From Falciphora oryzae (taxonomy: Eukaryota > Ascomycota > Sordariomycetes > Magnaporthales > Magnaporthaceae): 54,773 bases of DNA. Made by a program: the position numbers and the translations under genes. The notes under the pieces were generated by a model that saw only the letters and a program-made list of their open reading frames with translations, was not told the DNA's origin and did no database searches. The stretch lies in assembly GCA_000733355.1 (NCBI GenBank), contig JNVV01000025.1:136177-190949 (forward strand), in the 5' to 3' direction. Positions 20,113 to 32,310 of this stretch are shown one piece after another; within the stretch, counting starts at the first letter, position 1; the number at the start of each line of letters is the position of its first letter.

Positions 20113-20844
20113 GACGACGTGTAGGCGCTTCTGGTTTTCTCTTTTCTTTTCTTTTTTCTTTATTGGACCGCGAGCCGGGCCCACTAGGGCTCCCCTCTCT
20201 TACCCGAATACCTCGTTGTTAGATATTCTTTTTTGATCCCCCGTGCATATTCGATTCTCCCATCACCCCTCAGGTATTCATGTTTCCTTGTCTTTTTTTC
20301 TCTTTTGGCATGTTCCTTTCCCTGTCTTTGGTGTACCGGAACCGGGAGGAATATCATGCAGATGGCGTCCAGAAAAAGAAGATAAAGAAAGCCTCCTCTT
20401 TTTTTGCTTTCTTTTGTTTTCCTGTTCTAGCGGAGGATAAGTAGAAACCCGTGTACCATATAATTATCTTGTCTTTTTTTCTTCGTTTGCGCGCGCCAGC
20501 ACAATTACCCAGCCCAGACAAGACGGCATGCATGCACTGTTGCCACTAGCATTATAAAATCGAGCAAGCTTCATCCTGGCCTGACGACGATCCGATGCGG
20601 TGCTAGTGTTCTTGCGGGTGATACTAAGATTACCTATGCATTATATCCAGCGCGATGCTACAAAATATTGAGATCCAAAAGGGTATGTGTGGTCAAAAAC
20701 AAACTGGCTCGCTAAATCCAAAGACAGAGAAAGAGACGAAGGAGAAGAAAAAAAATATAGACCGCATAGTTCCGAAACCCCAGATCCATCCCTTGGTCCA
20801 GATAGGAAAGAAACAACAGGGACCAGAGATGTCTATTCCAAACT
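20113..20844. other. Convergent 3' intergenic region
   Basis: T-rich and C/T-rich sequence between PRO11 and the convergent zinc-finger gene. It probably holds both polyadenylation regions. No gene seen. Confidence 0.5.
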
Positions 20845-23800
20845 TCAGAACTTACATGCATCGGGTACCCCTGGCGGCCCAATTCCTGCGCTGGGCCAAA
20901 CATGCGTGAACTGCATGGCATCGACCATTCCGCCATCTTGGGGCTGTGGGTGCGTGTAGTCGTTATGCTGGCCGTTGCTGGGCATGAACTGCGACGTCAT
21001 ATCACACATGCCCACGTCGCCCGCGCCAGTCGCCGTCTCGCCGCCCACATCCACTACTCCGTCGCCGAAACCGTCGAGCAAATCAGCGATAGGGTCAGCC
21101 GTGAAGGCGCTGCTCGTCGTCGGCACAAATAGCTCGTCGCATCCGGCTGGGATGGGAAACGATGCACAGCTGCTGCTAGTAGTCATCATCGCCATCGTGG
21201 GCGGGACTGTGGGCGTCACCAACACCTGCAAGGGGTCGAACATGGTCGCGTTGCTGTCATCGACGCCGCCTGCTGCAAAGCTCACAAGCAGGCCCGTCCC
21301 GTAACCGGCGTTGTCTGGTTCGACGATATCGCCCATATCGGGCGTAAATGAGCCAGGATGTTGCTGCTCCTGCTGCTGTGGCGGTGGCGCGTTGGGGTTG
21401 TGGATTGCCGTGCCGGCACTCGAGCTTTCCCGTCTGCTAAACATGCCCTCCGGTTGCTTGCCGCGAGCCACGGGCGACATGTCGCTGGTTTGAACCCAAT
21501 GAGCCGTGTTGCTGTAGGGGTTTGTACCCATGCCAACAGTGTTGTTCATGATATATATTCCGCTATTCACGTCGTTGTGATGCATGTCGTTGACGCGGCT
21601 CGGAACGCTAGTGGTGGCCACAGTCGGGGGTGAAGGTACGACCTGCAAGGCCGAGCTCGCAGCCTTATCCTTCGCCTTAGCCGCCGAGTCCGGTCGCGGC
21701 GCCAGTGCGGGTAAGGACGAGAAGGACTGAGAGGGCAGGTTCGACGTGGCTGTGCGCGTGCTGTGCAGCGGGCCGCCACTGCCAGCTGTGTTGCGGCTGG
21801 GAAGAGGGGGTGATCCGTGCTGTGGCCGGCGTTTGCTGCCGCCATTATGGCCCCGCCTATTCACCAATGGGGATCCGAATGTGACGTTCGAGGGGAAGGC
21901 GGTGGCCGGTGTCATCTCCGGTGTGGGCTGCTGCAGGCTGGCAGACTGGCCTTGTGGCACAGTCATGATTTGAGGCCTGGCAGGCACACCAGATGCTTCC
22001 CCAGCCACCGGCTGGGAGTCTGTTCCGGCCGCAAGAGTGAGAGGAGCATCTACGTGGGTGCCGCCGCTACGGTTGCGACGCCACTTTGTCGGGTTCCTAT
22101 CGCAGATATCAAACTTCTTCTTGACATACTCCTGGCAGTCTCTCTTCATGGACCCGAGCGATGGGACCCCTTCGTCGTCGTGGTCGAATTCGTGCCGGAC
22201 TTCGAATTTTTCAACAACGGGTACAAAATCTAGCAGTTTCGAGTGATGTTAGTAGACCGTGGGGCAGAGAGAAAAAAAAAAAGAGTGGAAAAAAGAGGAA
22301 ACAGGAAACGGAAAAGGGAAAGAGAGAAGGGTGATCAAAAACATACATTTGTCGGGCACAGGCTTGTCCGGGAACAAAAGGCCCCAGAGAGCCTCCCACG
22401 TGTCAACCTTGGCCCCCTTCTTACGGTCATTGATGCGATCCCCAATCTTCTTCGTGATGCCGTCCTCAGGGTCCGGATTCGGCACGACCTCGCGAAGCAT
22501 ACACCAACTGTCTTTGCTGGTTTGATGTTTGTCTAGCTCCTCGGTCGTTTCGAAAACTGTCTTGCACCGCCTGCACCACTCCTTGCCCAGTGCCGGGTCG
22601 TGGAACTGCTTGATATGCCGCTTCAGCCGGGCCATGTCGGCGTACCCTTGCATTGCGCAATTGTCGTGATCACGGATATTGAACCGAAGTGGGTTACACT
22701 TGCGGTAAGGGCAGCTCATCGTCTTCTCTTCAGGTCCGGTGGTACCTGTCCTGGACTTTTTGGCCCGTGCGCCGCCGTCCTGGCCATCCTGGCCATTACT
22801 CTGACTGCAGTCTTCCTCGTTTGAGCCTCCATCGGACGAGTCATTGGTGCGCTTGCGAGGATTAGTTCGCCCCTGGCCTTGGCCAAAAGAGCCGCTGCCC
22901 CCGCCCGAGTTAACTGGGTAAGAAGACGAGGATGCGTCGCACGGTGGCTGCTCGTCGCTGTACTGCATAGAATCCCCGGAGTATCCCGCGGCAGCAGCAA
23001 CGGCGGACGCTCGTTTGTTGAGGCTCGCTTGCGCGAGGTTGGCCGCGCGCTCGACGCACCGGATCGCCAGCTCCTTGAGAGGCTGATCGAGCTCATCAAG
23101 CACGGCGCTCGGCGTGTGTTGCAGAATCACAGTATATATGTTCTGTATGAACTGGTCTTGTGACCTTTCATCGAGCTCTTCGCAGGCCACGCTGCTATCG
23201 ACGCCCTGGTCGGAGCCCGAATCACTGGACGTGCTTGGTGTCAACTGAGCCATAGGGGAGCCCTCGCGCTCTGGCGTGGACGTTGAGGCCGCTGTGGAGG
23301 CCATGGGGCGCTCAGGAGTGCGAGGTTGGGTGATACTTGGGCTGGGGCGGCTTCAAAAGGGGCTGCCGTGTCAACGATTTGTAAGGGAAAAGGTCATGGG
23401 GCCGGCTCCTGAGGTTGCTTACCCGACTGGATGCTCAGAGGCCGTGTCATCCTCCGTCATACCCATCTCTGGTTCTGTGATGTCGCGAACAGTTTGACTT
23501 TGACAGGCCTGGATAAACTTCATGACTCTGTCCTCTGACTCGGCCTCGCCGCTCAACCCGGCTTCCATCATAGCGACGCGGAGCTGGGTAAGAGACAGTG
23601 TCCGGCTCGGAGGACCTTTGGGGCCCAAAACGTCGGTAGTACTTTTCTTTGTGCTTAGACTCGACCTCCGAAGACTGGACGAGGAGACATCGACCGCGTA
23701 GGCCGTCAGCCCCTGGGAGGCGAAGGGGAAGGTACTGTGAGATACCAGGGGCTTGGGAGTCTCGATGAATGTGTTGCTGAGTCCTTGGCCAATGGGTATG

Positions 23801-24582
23801 GTTTTTCGGGGTGCGAGAGGTTTGGGATCCTCGATGTCCGCCCAGCGGACGGACCTTTCGGATTTGATCTCTGGACCGAGTGCATCATGGGCCTTGGACA
23901 TGCTGCTTTTGATGGGTGGCTTTGCATCGGACACGACGCTGCCAAACTCAGAGGTGGTCGCGCTCTCCTGGGTGGTGTGAGCGTGAGGGTTGACCCTGGG
24001 ACAGTTGATGGGTGACGAAGGCGGCAGATACATGTACTCTCCCCTCATATCACAAGAGCCGGTGGGACTGGTTGCACCGGTGTCTGCAGTTGCGATACTT
24101 GAGGTGCTAAACACCGTGTTGGTCCGCCTCACGGGCGTGATGGGAGTGCCCGTGCTGTCCGTTGACATGGACATCAACGTGTCGGTCCGTGGAAAAAGAC
24201 CGAACCAGGCCTGATCGTCGTTGCCGTCGGTACGTGACGCCGAGGTACGTGTCGCTGAGCTACGTGACCCTGGTATTACGAGAGGGCGGTCCGCGATGTC
24301 TTTTTTCACGTCGATCCGCCAACGCCTTGGAACCGTGATTCCAGCATTTTCACGCGGAGGGGGGTTTCCCAGATGGGCGACCGAAGCTGATGGTGATGGC
24401 GGCCTGGCCGGGCCCACCGCGGTGGCGGCCACTGGCGCCGGAGACGAGCCCGTCTGAGTCTGGGCGGCTTCATTGGCGGCCACTGGCTTCGTCCTGAAGG
24501 GGAGTCCTTGCATGCTTAGAAGCGCATCTTTGGTCGTCTGATCCGCCGCCGGCTCAGCCTCGGCACCTTGCGTGGCGGGCAT
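20845..24582 (-). CDS. Large C2H2-type zinc-finger protein, putative transcription factor
   Basis: Three exons: 24582-23423, 23341-22347 and 22229-20845, summing to 3540 nt (1179 residues) with all junctions in frame. The first intron (81 nt, GTAAGC) joins an N-terminal Ser/Thr-rich half to PSITQPRTPERPMAS; without it, exons 2-3 from the ATG at 23304 would give a 780-residue protein. Basic patches TNPRKRTN and ARAKKSR may be nuclear signals. At about residues 597-650 lies the fungal tandem finger: CPYRKCNPLRF, CAMQGYADMARLKRHIKQFH, CRRCKTVFETTEELDKH, then DTWEALWGLLFPDK. The C-terminal third is Gln/Pro/Ser-rich and could be an activation region. The second intron has a perfect CTAAC branch point. 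Target unknown. Confidence 0.75.
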
Positions 24583-25790
24583 TGTCTCCTTATTTTCCCA
24601 AGGGCGAATGCGATCCCTCGCTGCGATGCGCGCGCGGGCGCTGGTAGGGCTAGTTCAAAAAGAGCGACCAGGGGCTACCTGGAGGTGGTAGGTAAGGCGT
24701 TGTGTCGCGGGCCCTGAGAGAGAAAAAGGAATCCAACATCGGCGCAGGGAACTTGTGTCGATTGAACAGGGCAACGAGGAAGGCATTTTTTTGTCGACTG
24801 CAAAGGGAAGGGAAGGCTTCCTCCCTTCCCGCACTTACCCAGCCAGGCAATGCGAAAGTGGCCCAGGGCCCTTCGCGCGGGGGTTGGGAAAGCGTCGCCC
24901 GACGAAGCTGTGTGTCGCCCCTTCCTGCTGAACAACCAACAGCCACAAGGTGACATGGGGCGGGTCGATCATCGTCTGTGCAGCCAATGGCGTCACTCCA
25001 GGCACCAACATGGTCGGGTAATAGCCCAATCAGATTCCCTGCCAGCCCTCCATCAAGAAGCCGGTCCCGCCAAGCTGACAGCCGATGCAACTCAGCTTGC
25101 ATTGCTATCCGCCAGCCTGACCTCCCTCCCTTGCCGTCCCGTCAATGCGATTGTTCCCGCCGAGGGACTGGGGCTTAGGCCCCTAAACCAGCGCGAGGCC
25201 GATACGGGCGGGCGGGCAGTTACGGTATTTGACGGGTTGCGAAAACGACGTGGAAAAACCTTCGAAATCAGATGCATCCATCGCGTTGTGAAGGAGGCCT
25301 CCTGTGCAAATAGTTTGTGAACAAAAGAACAAAAGCCTAGACCAGAAGGTGGGCTGGAACGATGCGGCTCAGTGGGGGAGAACGAGAAATCCCGAATTGT
25401 GGATGCGCAATCGGGAACCCCAAGTCGTCCGTGGAGGAGGACCGGGGAAACGGTGTCGCCAATACGAAGACTAGGGGGAATCGCTGTGCGAATGTGCCTT
25501 GCAGCTGTGGAAGGGGTCGAGGCAGATTTGCGCCGCCCTTCAACGGCCCAGAGGGACGGCCCAGCCAACCAAAACCGCTAAAACAAAACGATTCGAACTG
25601 CAGTGCAGAAAATGCCCGGATTTTGGCCGCTGAGGCTCAGCCACCAGGGAGCGGGAAGCAGGGTGGGTTCGGCACCCATCTGCAGCCCGGGGGAAAACCA
25701 CCCGGCCTGGTCTGAATTATGGGAACCAGCTGCCTTGCGCAGAATACGTCGTGCACTTTTGCGCGACAAATCATCCCATCCATGATCCCT
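24583..25790. other. Intergenic region upstream of the zinc-finger gene
   Basis: About 1.2 kb with only short, unsupported frames. It would contain the promoter of the minus-strand gene and, at its right end, of the unit starting near 25805. Confidence 0.45.
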
Positions 25791-25802
25791 CGCATGTTGT
25801 CG

Positions 25803-26043
25803 TGTATATAAAGGCCTTGGTTCCCGCTTTGCCTCCTGTCTCCATCCCACCCAGGTCATCCTCTTTCCCCAAGACGAGACACTCGACTCTTCGCACATTT
25901 CTCTCTGCCCTCTCGATCTCGATCGCACTCCAAACACCACATCCATCCCACGACAACATACAATTCCTTTTCCCCTGCTGCCACCATTTCCTTAATTGCC
26001 GTGCTGTCAACTTACTGACCGACAGCGTCATTTTTTTTTTTTT
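25803..26043 (+). promoter_or_regulatory. Strong TATA promoter and pyrimidine-rich leader without a clear ORF
   Basis: A canonical GTATATAAAGG box at about 25803-25813 is followed by 200 nt of C/T-rich, ATG-free sequence, as in leaders of strongly expressed fungal genes. An intron-like 3' end (CTTACTGACCGACAG) lies at 26012-26026. The first ATG (26044, after a T13 run) opens MGQATASCVWLADGRALDG, with a consensus donor GTATGT at 26110, but what would be spliced to it is unclear. It may drive a small peptide gene or a non-coding RNA. Confidence 0.35.
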
Positions 26044-26169
26044 TATGGGTCAAGCTACGGCTTCTTGTGTTTGGTTGGCTGATGGGCGTGCGCTCGACGG
26101 CTGGTACTGTGTATGTCGACGGCCTCGAGGTGCTAGCAAAAGGCACGCTGCATGCTGCACGACATAGTC

Positions 26170-27256
26170 CATAGCTTGTAGACTCCCCTCACCTCCAGCC
26201 CAAACTCACCGAATCCAAGAGTTCTGGTTCGACGTGGGTGAGGCCTCACGCAGCCCTGCGCCCATGGACCTGGGATCGATACCAAACGGAATGGATTACA
26301 TGGCTCTGATTGGCCCTGTGGGTCTTCGTCGGCGGCAGCACTGGCAGCTCCAACACCAGGCTTTTAAACTGTCCTGCTTCAATCGAAGCAGTATTGTTTG
26401 GAGCATCGTGCATGCTACTTGGAGTCTTCTGTATGCCTGATAAAAAGGTAGGCTGTAGGTGCGTTACTCGATGCACTTCTTTGTCCTGCTTGCTTTGTGT
26501 TCTTCTCGAGGGAGAGATCAGCGTGAAAAAGCAAAGATCGCGAACAATACCCGCCGAGCAGCCTGTGCAAGTCATTGTAAGGAGACTTCTGCCAGCATAT
26601 GGAAAAAAAGAAATGTCGCTAACAGCGGGACAGTATTGTTGCACGACAACCGCAAGCATGAGCGCCAGGGGCTCAAACGCGCCCGAAATGTTGCTGTCCG
26701 GGTCCGGGTAAGGACTGTCCCGACTGCCGTGCGCGGGCGTTGGCAGCTGAGGCTGATTGTTGGTGGCTAGCAGAACGTCCACCACCCAATCCTGGACCCT
26801 GAGCGTACACATTTACGACACCAACGGGCCCGCCGACCGGTTCGTGCAGCCCTACCCCGAATCACAGGCCGATCGTGTGGCCAGGCTGCGGCGAGAGACG
26901 GAAGCCTTGCAGAGGAGGGCCAGCCCTTCGAGAAACCAAGGGCAAGGCAATTAACAGCCTGCGCCAATCCCATACAGAGAGCGGGGATAAGCCCGGGCAA
27001 TAAACCAGCCGGTCGGTGGACAAAGGAGAAGACGAAGAAGAAGAAGAAAAAAAAACAGGTGTGCGCTGGATGATATATTACACAATTTTCTGTGATTCCC
27101 TTTGGGTAACATGCGAGGAGGCCTTTTTCTGCGCTTTTTGTTTCGCTCTCCGACGGACGGTCGCCTCCTTGAGGGACAGGCTGCAGATCCGGTCGGATTT
27201 TCTCCAACATGTATAGATACCCACAACTCGCCCGGCCAAAAAAAAAGCTGTTTAGT
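26170..27256. other. No supportable gene; a few protein-like fragments
   Basis: Plus-strand fragments read like protein (VLFGASCMLLGVFCMPDKK near 26395-26450; ADRVARLRRETEALQR near 26865-26920), but no continuous model links them. They may be remnants of a decayed gene or chance. Confidence 0.3.
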
Positions 27257-28455
27257 TCATGTCGCCTTGGGCAACGATTTTGCCCTGTGCTCGTCCTTGT
27301 CGGTAACGTCGCCCGGGGGTTGTGAAGGCCGCCCCTCAACGTCGCAAGGGCAAAACCTGCCCATATCCCTGACATCAGACGTTCGCATCCATTGGTACTT
27401 CTGCCGCTTCGAAAGTCCCCAGATATAGGTCGGGTACCAGGGCCAGTCAGGACGACCGCTCCATGTAATATCGTGACATCCCATGATGATGCAACCTAGG
27501 CTCTCGGCAATCGTGGTCTAGGGATCAAATCAGCGAATGTGATAGAGACACAAGGCAGACCACACGACCCTTGGACGGCCAACCGGTGACGAGCCAGAAG
27601 GTGCCTCAAACTTACAAACTCCTGCTCGATCTCCAACTCCCAGTTTTTGCAAACCTGACGCCCCGTCTTCCAAGACGTGTAGTTCTTCAAGCCGCGGACG
27701 AAACGCGGCTCACTGGTGAGCCACGGGGTCAGGCGGCTACCGGCATCCTGTGCCAGGTCCGCAAGGTGCGCGCCATTGTAAACCTCGCGAAGTGCCCGGC
27801 AGTTTTTGATGTAGCCGGCGAGTCCATGGGTAGCAGCATCGAGGAACGCATGGTGGGGACTGTGGTAATACGCCTTCTTGAATCTTTCGGTCCACTGTCC
27901 CGTTACCGGGCGCTTAACCCAGAGGAGAGGGGTGAAGACACCGCATTCTTCTGCGCGGTAGATGGGGTAGAGCGCATCAAGCCAGTGATGGCAGTAGTTC
28001 AGAAACTCCAGGATGTGTAGCTGTTGCACGTGGGGGGCCTGTTTGATGATGCTGTTAAGGCCGCGCAGTATGGCGTTGTGAAGCAGGACTAGGTCGGCGG
28101 CGATAGTCTCGAAGCCTCGGATCTGAGTGGGCGATGGGTTTTGGTCAGCCTTTTGCACGCGGCTTGCCCCCAGCCAAGCTAGCCCGTCCGCATTAAAAAG
28201 GTTGGCACCTCCCGTACGATAGTAAAAGGAAGAGGGAAAATGAGAGGAGGGGAGAGGAGAGAGGATACGGGAGAGAGCACAGATCAGGGGTAATGGGGGT
28301 GTTATATTTCGTGTCGTCAATAAGGCTACCCTGTACCAAGGTACTAGTCAAAGGCTGTGGCGTACACGCTGAAGAACATCTGGTCCTGGAGCACGCGGGG
28401 AGAGCTCGATTAGAGGAAATGGCCCTTCGAACCAGTGTTTCTCGGAGGGGAGCAT
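27257..28455 (-). CDS. Hemerythrin-like domain protein, metal ligands degenerate
   Basis: Three exons: 28455-28366, 28122-27616 and 27517-27257, giving 285 residues. The N-terminus reads MLPSEKHWFEGPFPLIEL; the first intron (243 nt) ends at CACTCAG after a CTGAC branch, and the 98-nt second intron starts GTAAGT. The middle follows the fungal hemerythrin-like (four-helix, di-iron) pattern: LLHNAILRGLNSI, QAPHV, EFLNYCHHWLDALYPIYRAEE, then YIKNCRALREVYNG. The HH..EE iron-binding stretch usual in the family is changed to YPIYRAEE, so iron binding is doubtful. The C-terminal exon is rich in Trp/Tyr (DWPWYPTYIWGLSKRQKYQW) and is not part of the usual domain. Exon 1 is the least certain part. Confidence 0.6.
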
Positions 28456-30124
28456 GTCAGTGGGGACGAAGGAGCACTTGGGCCGTTGATAATTCGGAGT
28501 ATGATGGAATGTATGCAGAAATAAGGCTGCTTGGGCGTGGTCGATGGTTGAGGAGACGCGGGAAAACAAAAGTCCACGCTGGCGGCGGTATCATGGACGC
28601 GTCGGCCAGAACTGTGATGGCTACTGCCGTTTTTGATTGCTTGCTACAGCGCTAGGTGACGTGTTCCCCTGTGCTGATGGAAGGCGCTGGCAACCGCACC
28701 GGCCACGGCGGCCAAATAAAAACCCGCAGTTTCGACAGCAGCAATTGGAAGCCCCATTACCCAAACGTATGCTGTAGGTCGCCCTTCCTGTTTCTTGCAT
28801 CATTTATGTTTCCTGCATCTTCCCAACTTCCAGCGTCCTAAAGAAATATAACCTAGGGGGTATCAACTGCAAGTTTTCGGGTGTTCTAACTAACCCGGCT
28901 GTGCAGTTTATACGGACCGCAGGCTTCCATTTGGGGGACATGCCGGCCAGCCCCAGCTGGAGCTGTCAACTGAGCCCCTGGCGTAGCAGTTCGGGCGTCA
29001 TACGTCCCAATGGCCCCTGAGCATGTCCGTAGGAAGCACTGGCGGAATGTACCCTGTAGACAGCACTATATGGGCGGGTAGCCATGTATGGGTGGATGGA
29101 AGTGACGGGACTCGAATCTGGACAAAGGCGGCCCCCACCCCAGGGCTGAGGCTTGTCGGGTGCGGCTCCATGTGGCTGCCACGGTTGCCCAGCACATCAG
29201 CCACACGCATGTGGCGGGGACCCACCAACAGCCTCGACAATTGCAACCAAGACCAAGTTGATGAACTAGGTCGTTTTGGACCTCAACCGGCACGGAGCGC
29301 CAACTCGAACGCCTCGCAGGCTCTGCAGGCGCCGCGATGGCGTGCTGTCGCCGGCGAGTACCGAGTCGGGGATGTATAGAAAACACATCCCATGGTTTTC
29401 TCCGGCTATCATTCGATGCGGGGCGTTGCGCAGCAGGACGACCCTCCGCGCCGCCCCCGTCTGCGAGGGAGCCTCAAGCGATGCTAGTAACCGTCGTCTC
29501 TCCTTGTCCCCTCCCTCCGAACAAGCGCACGACGCCCGAAATCGGTAAGCGGGCCATCGCGCCCCATCTCTCCTTTGCTGTCCTCCCTCGTCCTCTCCCT
29601 CCCGATCACCGACACGGTGCCTCTGCTGGGCCTCACCGCAGCCGTCTCTGTGCGAGGGCGGCAGCGCCCCTCCGCAGTTGCGCATCTGGCCCAAGCAGGC
29701 CCGCCGTACCAAAAGCAGACCGCCCGGCAGTGTTATGTCAGCGGCTCGGCTTGAGTCAGTTTCTCCACTTTCCCATTGGCACGCCTCGCACCAGTTTTTT
29801 CGCCTAGCTGGCTCTGCCTGCAGGACTCCTCAGGGCCTGGCGCGCCATAGGCAAGCAAATAACAACAACAGAAGCGAAACATTTCGCCAGACTGGATTTT
29901 CAGCCTTCTGAATTTTCCGACTCACCACATCGCTGCCAGCCCCACGAACCCGAATAGCTTCGGACCACCTTTTTCAGCTGCTGCCACCACCGCTGCGCTT
30001 AGTTTTTCTGCCCAAATTCTATTTGCGCAATCCGATTTTGCTGTCCACGAGCTGCGACGCACGTTTTTCCTTCTTTATTTTTTTTTTCTGGACGGCTAGC
30101 ATCCCGCCCGCCCGCAATATCACA
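28456..30124. other. Intergenic, about 1.7 kb
   Basis: Upstream of both the hemerythrin-like gene (-) and H2A.Z (+). The last 250 nt are pyrimidine-rich leader-like sequence. Frames in 29.2-29.8 kb on both strands overlap each other and are not believable. No RNA gene confirmed. Confidence 0.5.
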
Positions 30125-31255
30125 ATGGCCGGTGGAAAGGGAAAGTCTTCTGGGGGGAAGAGCTCCGGCGGTAAGACCGCGGGTGAGGGCCCCAAGAAGC
30201 AACAATCCCACTCGGCGCGCGCAGGACTGCAAGTAAGTAGCTCATGAACTGCATCGATGACTTCCCACTGGATTTGTTTTTGTGTCCGTCTTCGAATCCT
30301 GTCTGCCGACAGGCCACGCCACCGTCCCGCGCGCGCAAACTTTCCCGCCCACCTCGCGATGCTCGACCGGGCTCGAGCTCCTTCGATCGCCCAGCCTCCT
30401 CTCACGAACCTACCTCCGAAAAATCGACCGCGCCGCCACGACCCTCGCGATTATTATCAATCAGACATGCTGCGCATCACGGCCACGTCCGAATCTTTGA
30501 TTCCACAATATTTGAGAGCTATCCGGACGCGTCGACCTCAACTTTTGCAGCCCCGCATCGCGCAACCCGCATGGCAGCACCAGGCCCCGACCACGCCCAT
30601 CACAACGCCCCTCGACCTGCAACCCATGGCGCGCCATCGGATCGACCTACGGATGCGAACATATGATCGCTTGTATAGCCTCTTGGATCCCCGATAGCTA
30701 ACGTGGGCCTTGTTTCCAAGTTCCCCTGCGGACGTGTCAAGCGTTTCCTCAAGCAAAACACCCAAAACAAGATGCGCGTCGGCGCCAAGGCGGCGGTTTA
30801 CGTTACGGCGGTGCTGGAGTACCTGACTGCCGAGGTTCTTGAGCTGGCTGGCGTAGGTCCAACTTTCCCCCGTGCTAACGCTGTCTCATCCCCCCGCCTC
30901 CTTCACTCGTCGCAACTCTCTCGCCACCACGACGGCCACGTCACGGGTCGCGAATCGCATGCATCTGCCTCCCCTTTGTCTCACTTTCGCTGTGTTCGGG
31001 TGTTTGTCTCTTGAACACGCAGTATGAACGCGATCTTTTACTAATAACACGAACGCAACGACACAGAACGCGGCCAAGGACCTGAAGGTGAAGCGAATCA
31101 CTCCTCGACACCTGCAACTTGCCATTCGAGGAGACGAGGAGCTTGACACGCTCATCCGTGCCACCATCGCATTCGGAGGTGTGCTGCCGCACATCAACCG
31201 CGCGTTGCTTCTGAAGGTCGAGCAAAAGAAGAAGCAGAAGCAACTGGAGGCGTGA
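30125..31255 (+). CDS. Histone variant H2A.Z
   Basis: Three exons: 30125-30232, 30721-30852 and 31067-31255, giving 142 residues. It starts with a Gly/Lys/Ser-rich acetylatable tail ([17 protein letters not shown]), then the histone fold: [58 protein letters not shown] and [24 protein letters not shown] with VGAKAAVY, and the DEELDTLI docking block, separate H2A.Z from canonical H2A. It replaces H2A at promoters and boundaries under SWR1. Introns interrupt the fold at the same places as in other filamentous ascomycetes as far as I recall. The first intron is long (488 nt), with a CTAAC branch at 30698. It would be called HTZ1 in yeast. Confidence 0.97.
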
Positions 31256-32310
31256 GAGTCACTCGCTGCTCTTGTGTCTGCTTTTATTGTGATGGGACTT
31301 TTTTCCGACGCTGTCCCTCTCGGGATCTTGGGATTTTCAAGGGTTCTGTTCTCTCTGTATGCGGTTTCTGTTCCTCTAACTCTCTTCTCCATCTCGTAAG
31401 GGAAAGTTTGTGGTGTCGTTTCGTCTTTGTTTTTGTGGCACGTGGACAATAGGGTGGCGGGACATGGCTTTTGTTGGGGCGGGGCTGGCATACCTTGGTG
31501 CTGGAAACACGTTTGCTCCGTCGGCTCTCTACGGACCGGATCTGTCCCATTTTCTCGTCCATCTATGTCCTCAGACACTCTGCTCTACGTTCGGGCTTTA
31601 TCACGGATGGCAACTGGCCTGCTCACCTTCCCAACCCTGGGAGCACTGGAATGCGCCGCGCACCACCGCTACCCGAGCATTCCCATGTCCCTTCTCGCAC
31701 CACCTTCAAACACGTACGGAGAGGGTCACCAAATTAACTTCGGTGCGACTCGGAGATTCGATTCTCTCGCTAAGCAAAAATGGCCGGCTGCATTCGTGCG
31801 CGTGGACGGACGGGCTGACTGTTCCGGCCCAGTAGCCCTTGGGATTCGCCGGGCGGTTGCTTCGCGCTGTCGCGCGTGGCATCAACCAACTATATCACAT
31901 AATAATATAGTCGGGTTTCGATGGCTTGGACACGGGAGGTTTGAGAGCGATGGAGCACTAATATCTCTCGCCCCGTGCCAGATAGATGACTTCATTTCAA
32001 GGATGAGGTCTGCGGTGATCAGTTGAGGGTGTAGTGCGTCATCCAAGGACGGATGGCTGATAATGTTTGCATCATGTGATGGTCTACACCAGCAGAAAAA
32101 CGATCACCTAGTCCAACAGGCTGGGGCAAAGGGGAGCGACGTGAAAATGACAATGTGTTGCTTTCTAAATGTTGATACAGCCAACCCTTACTCTATATCT
32201 AAGCGGCGCCAGCCAAAAACACAAACAAAAGAAATCAGTTAGTTATGCTACACCAAATCGGATACCGAACAGCAGACGGTATGCTCCCGTTGCCTTCCCG
32301 TCATTTCTCT
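31256..32310. other. Convergent 3' intergenic region
   Basis: About 1 kb between H2A.Z and the acidic zinc protein. The T-rich part at 31260-31440 is likely the H2A.Z 3' UTR. No gene or RNA seen. Confidence 0.5.

Noticed and set aside
26246..26812. Minus-strand ORF of 188 codons
   Set aside because: Not protein-like; the opposite strand looks at least as coding and no splice model supports it.
29095..29180. tRNA-like GGGACTCGAATCTGG motif
   Set aside because: No pairing T-stem, D-arm or acceptor stem could be drawn around it on either strand.
31740..31790. Second tRNA-like motif (GGAGATTCGATTCTC)
   Set aside because: The loop is six bases and no cloverleaf forms upstream.
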